Part shown: one piece after another, positions 33,655 through 35,200 of the stretch | How the letters are laid out: every line of letters begins with the position of its first letter | Numbering within the stretch: position 1 is the first letter of the stretch | The notes under the pieces: model-generated | Databases searched by the model: none | The model's input: the letters and a program-made list of their open reading frames with translations, nothing else | What the model was told of the DNA's origin: nothing | From: Candidatus Ligilactobacillus excrementigallinarum | GTDB lineage: Bacteria; Bacillota; Bacilli; Lactobacillales; Lactobacillaceae | DNA: 35,200 nucleotides | Assembly (NCBI GenBank): GCA_019114385.1 | Contig: DXFP01000060.1 | Location: 1-35,200 of the forward strand | Direction of reading: 5' to 3' | Made by a program: the position numbers and the translations under genes

Positions 33655-34934
33655 TGAAATTGAAAAAACAACTCTTTCAAATATTTGGACCATTAATTCT
33701 TGCTGCTGCAATTTTAATTGCGTTATTGATTTCACCTTTTAATTTCCGCAGTTTTAATCAAAAAACGATTCGTGAGGCTGCTGTTTCACAATCAACAAAT
33801 ATTTTTAAGGGAACTGTTATAAAGAAAAAAGCCTTAGAAGAAGGATATGTGCCTTTTATGGGTTCGTCTGAATTATCTCGAATGGATCCAATGCATCCTT
33901 CTGTTCTTGCTCAAAAGTATCATCGGAATTATCGTCCGTTCTTACTTGGGGCTGCGGGTTCTCAATCACTTTCTCAATTTTGGGGAATGCAGGGAATTAA
34001 TCAGCAATTAAAAAATAAAAAAGCTGTTTTTATTATTTCACCTCAGTGGTTTGTTAAAGATGGAATTAACAAAAATGCCTTTGCAATGTACTATTCAAAT
34101 TTGCAAGCAGTTACTTGGTTAAAGACAGCTCAAAATACATTGATGGATCGTTATGCTGCTCGGCGTTTATTAGATATGCCATCAGCGCATTCAGATAAGA
34201 TGATTGAACAATGCTTGTTACAAATAGCGGCTGGACAAAAGTTAAACTCAACGGAGCAAGTCTATTTGAATTTGAAGTATAATGAACTAATTCACGAAGA
34301 TCAAATGTTTTCAACGATTGGAATGAAGAATCGTACAAAGAAAATTGATAAGGCTGCTGCGGAATTACCAAGTAATTATAATTATCAACAACTTGATATG
34401 AAGGCTTATCATATGGGCGTTGATAACACAACAAATAATAATTTTGGAATTAAGAATTCATTCTGGAATAAGAAGTTGAAAAAACAGGTTGGAAAACTCA
34501 AGAATGAACAATCTGATTTTAATTATGTATCATCTCCAGAATATAGTGATTTCCAACTAGTATTGAATCAATTTGCAAAAGATCATACAGATGTCTTGTT
34601 TGTTATTCCGCCAATTAATGCAAAATGGGCAAAATATACAGGCTTGAAGATGTCGATGATTAATGATTTTAATAACAAAATTAAATATCAGTTGCATAAA
34701 CAAGGATTTAATAATGTTGTTGATTTAACTAATGATGGCAAAGAACCATACTTCATGGAAGACACCATTCACTTAGGGTGGCGTGGTTGGTTGAAAATGG
34801 ATAAAGCAGTAAATCCATTCCTAACAGACAGACAGCCACAACCTGATTATCAAATTGACGATTATTTCTATACAAAGAATTGGCAAAAGATGCAGGGTGA
34901 GAAGTTAGACCAATATTTAAAAAATCATCAATAA
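33654..34934 (+). CDS. dltD: D-alanyl transfer protein DltD
   Basis: A 426-residue membrane-anchored SGNH-like hydrolase/acyltransferase facing outside that completes D-alanine transfer to teichoic acid. A single N-terminal anchor spans about residues 8-28. The catalytic Ser is S71 in FMGSSELSR, and DTIHLGW supplies D370 and H373. The start ATG overlaps the dltC stop (TAATG) and has no separate strong Shine-Dalgarno, so coupling to dltC is likely. The dlt operon ends here, followed by a palindromic repeat that can act as terminator. Confidence 0.96.
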   Translation: MKLKKQLFQIFGPLILAAAILIALLISPFNFRSFNQKTIREAAVSQSTNIFKGTVIKKKALEEGYVPFMGSSELSRMDPMHPSVLAQKYHRNYRPFLLGAAGSQSLSQFWGMQGINQQLKNKKAVFIISPQWFVKDGINKNAFAMYYSNLQAVTWLKTAQNTLMDRYAARRLLDMPSAHSDKMIEQCLLQIAAGQKLNSTEQVYLNLKYNELIHEDQMFSTIGMKNRTKKIDKAAAELPSNYNYQQLDMKAYHMGVDNTTNNNFGIKNSFWNKKLKKQVGKLKNEQSDFNYVSSPEYSDFQLVLNQFAKDHTDVLFVIPPINAKWAKYTGLKMSMINDFNNKIKYQLHKQGFNNVVDLTNDGKEPYFMEDTIHLGWRGWLKMDKAVNPFLTDRQPQPDYQIDDYFYTKNWQKMQGEKLDQYLKNHQ

Positions 34935-34945
34935 TAAAAAACATT

Positions 34946-35095
34946 AAGGTGTGATAAAACACCAAAAACGGGCATGTTATAAGGAAAAATGAACGAATTG
35001 CACAGTAGTGATTCGTTCATTTTTAAACTTACAGACATGCCCGTTTGTTTTTGAATCCAGCTATGCGATAAAAAAGAGGTTGTGACATAAGTCAC
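34946..35095 (+). repeat. Interspersed palindromic repeat, copy B
   Basis: The best preserved copy. The first hairpin is GGTGT/ACACC (34948-34963). Then come nested stems: the outer AAACGGGCATGT (34966-34977) pairs perfectly with ACATGCCCGTTT (35035-35046), and the inner AAAAATGAACGAAT (34985-34998) pairs with ATTCGTTCATTTTT (35011-35024). The outer arm is followed by GTTTTT, so it can end dlt transcription. The final AGAGGTTGTGAC module (from 35076) keeps GTGAC/GTCAC but lacks its AACCTC arm. Confidence 0.85.
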
Positions 35096-35104
35096 TAAAT
35101 TACA

Positions 35105-35143
35105 GGAGGCACTTCAGCGAGAATTCGCTGAAATGCCTCCTTT
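35105..35143 (+). terminator. Strong hairpin after dltD region
   Basis: GGAGGCACTTCAGCGA pairs with TCGCTGAAATGCCTCC around GAAT, 15 of 16 positions, followed by only TTTC. It may be a terminator or a separate palindromic element placed where repeat copy B loses its right arm. Confidence 0.6.
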
Positions 35144-35153
35144 CATTTATAAT

Positions 35154-35184
35154 AAAAAAGAAGTTACCTCACACGTAACTTCTT
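35154..35184 (-). terminator. Minus-strand terminator at the right edge
   Basis: AAGAAGTTAC (35158-35167) pairs with GTAACTTCTT (35175-35184). Only on the minus strand is it followed by a T tract (from the As at 35154-35159). It implies a minus-strand gene ending just right of the window. No coding sequence is visible in the remaining 16 bases. Confidence 0.75.
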
Positions 35185-35200
35185 CATCAAGTATATAAGG

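Noticed and set aside
1-35200. Defence system, prophage, CRISPR array or biosynthetic cluster
   Set aside because: I found no regularly spaced direct repeats, integrases, transposases, restriction genes or toxin-antitoxin pairs; almost all genes are conserved housekeeping genes.

Overview
The window is AT-rich chromosomal DNA from a Firmicute of the order Lactobacillales, most likely family Lactobacillaceae. The evidence is a T-box ahead of thrS, an L20-type leader ahead of infC-rpmI-rplT, a dltX-A-B-C-D operon, DnaB/DnaI-type replication initiation proteins, and protein sequences typical of lactobacilli. The genus cannot be fixed from the sequence. Two genes are on the minus strand; the rest read left to right. 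I see no tRNA or rRNA gene, prophage, transposase or CRISPR array.

Layout. 1-7.7 kb: a Bax-inhibitor-1 family membrane protein with its terminator, then a DNA repair and replication run: polA, mutM, coaE, nrdR, dnaB, dnaI. 7.7-10 kb: a threonine T-box leader and thrS. 9.95-11.4 kb: a strong promoter, an L20-type leader and infC-rpmI-rplT; infC appears to start at a non-AUG codon. 11.4-16.2 kb: a ribosome assembly, NAD and tRNA modification operon (yqeG, yqeH, yhbY, nadD, yqeK, rsfS, tmcAL). 16.2-17.2 kb: yceD and rpmF. 17.2-18.7 kb: engB (ysxC) and a MazG-like gene, between copies of an interspersed palindromic repeat, plus a 45-codon minus-strand gene. 18.7-23.4 kb: uvrC, a YjeM-like amino acid permease and obgE. 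23.4-25.3 kb: an unrecognised minus-strand gene and an NCS2 purine permease. 25.3-30.4 kb: an unexplained structured RNA or attenuator, then rnz, an SDR oxidoreductase, a LapA-like membrane protein, recJ and apt. 30.4-35.2 kb: dltXABCD for D-alanylation of teichoic acids, then another repeat copy and two hairpins.

How the genes work together. Most of the window is housekeeping: genome repair and replication start, ribosome assembly, translation and its autoregulation, purine uptake and salvage, and cell-wall charge control. No large unknown multi-gene system is visible. The best leads are small: (1) the threonyl-tRNA synthetase has lost its recognisable editing-site residues while keeping an intact catalytic core; (2) a promoter-plus-structured-RNA-plus-terminator unit before rnz matches no family I know; (3) a composite palindromic repeat occurs in at least two full copies and one half copy, always beside transcription ends; (4) MutM lacks the fourth zinc-ligand cysteine; (5) infC seems to start at AUC or AUA; (6) two small minus-strand genes.
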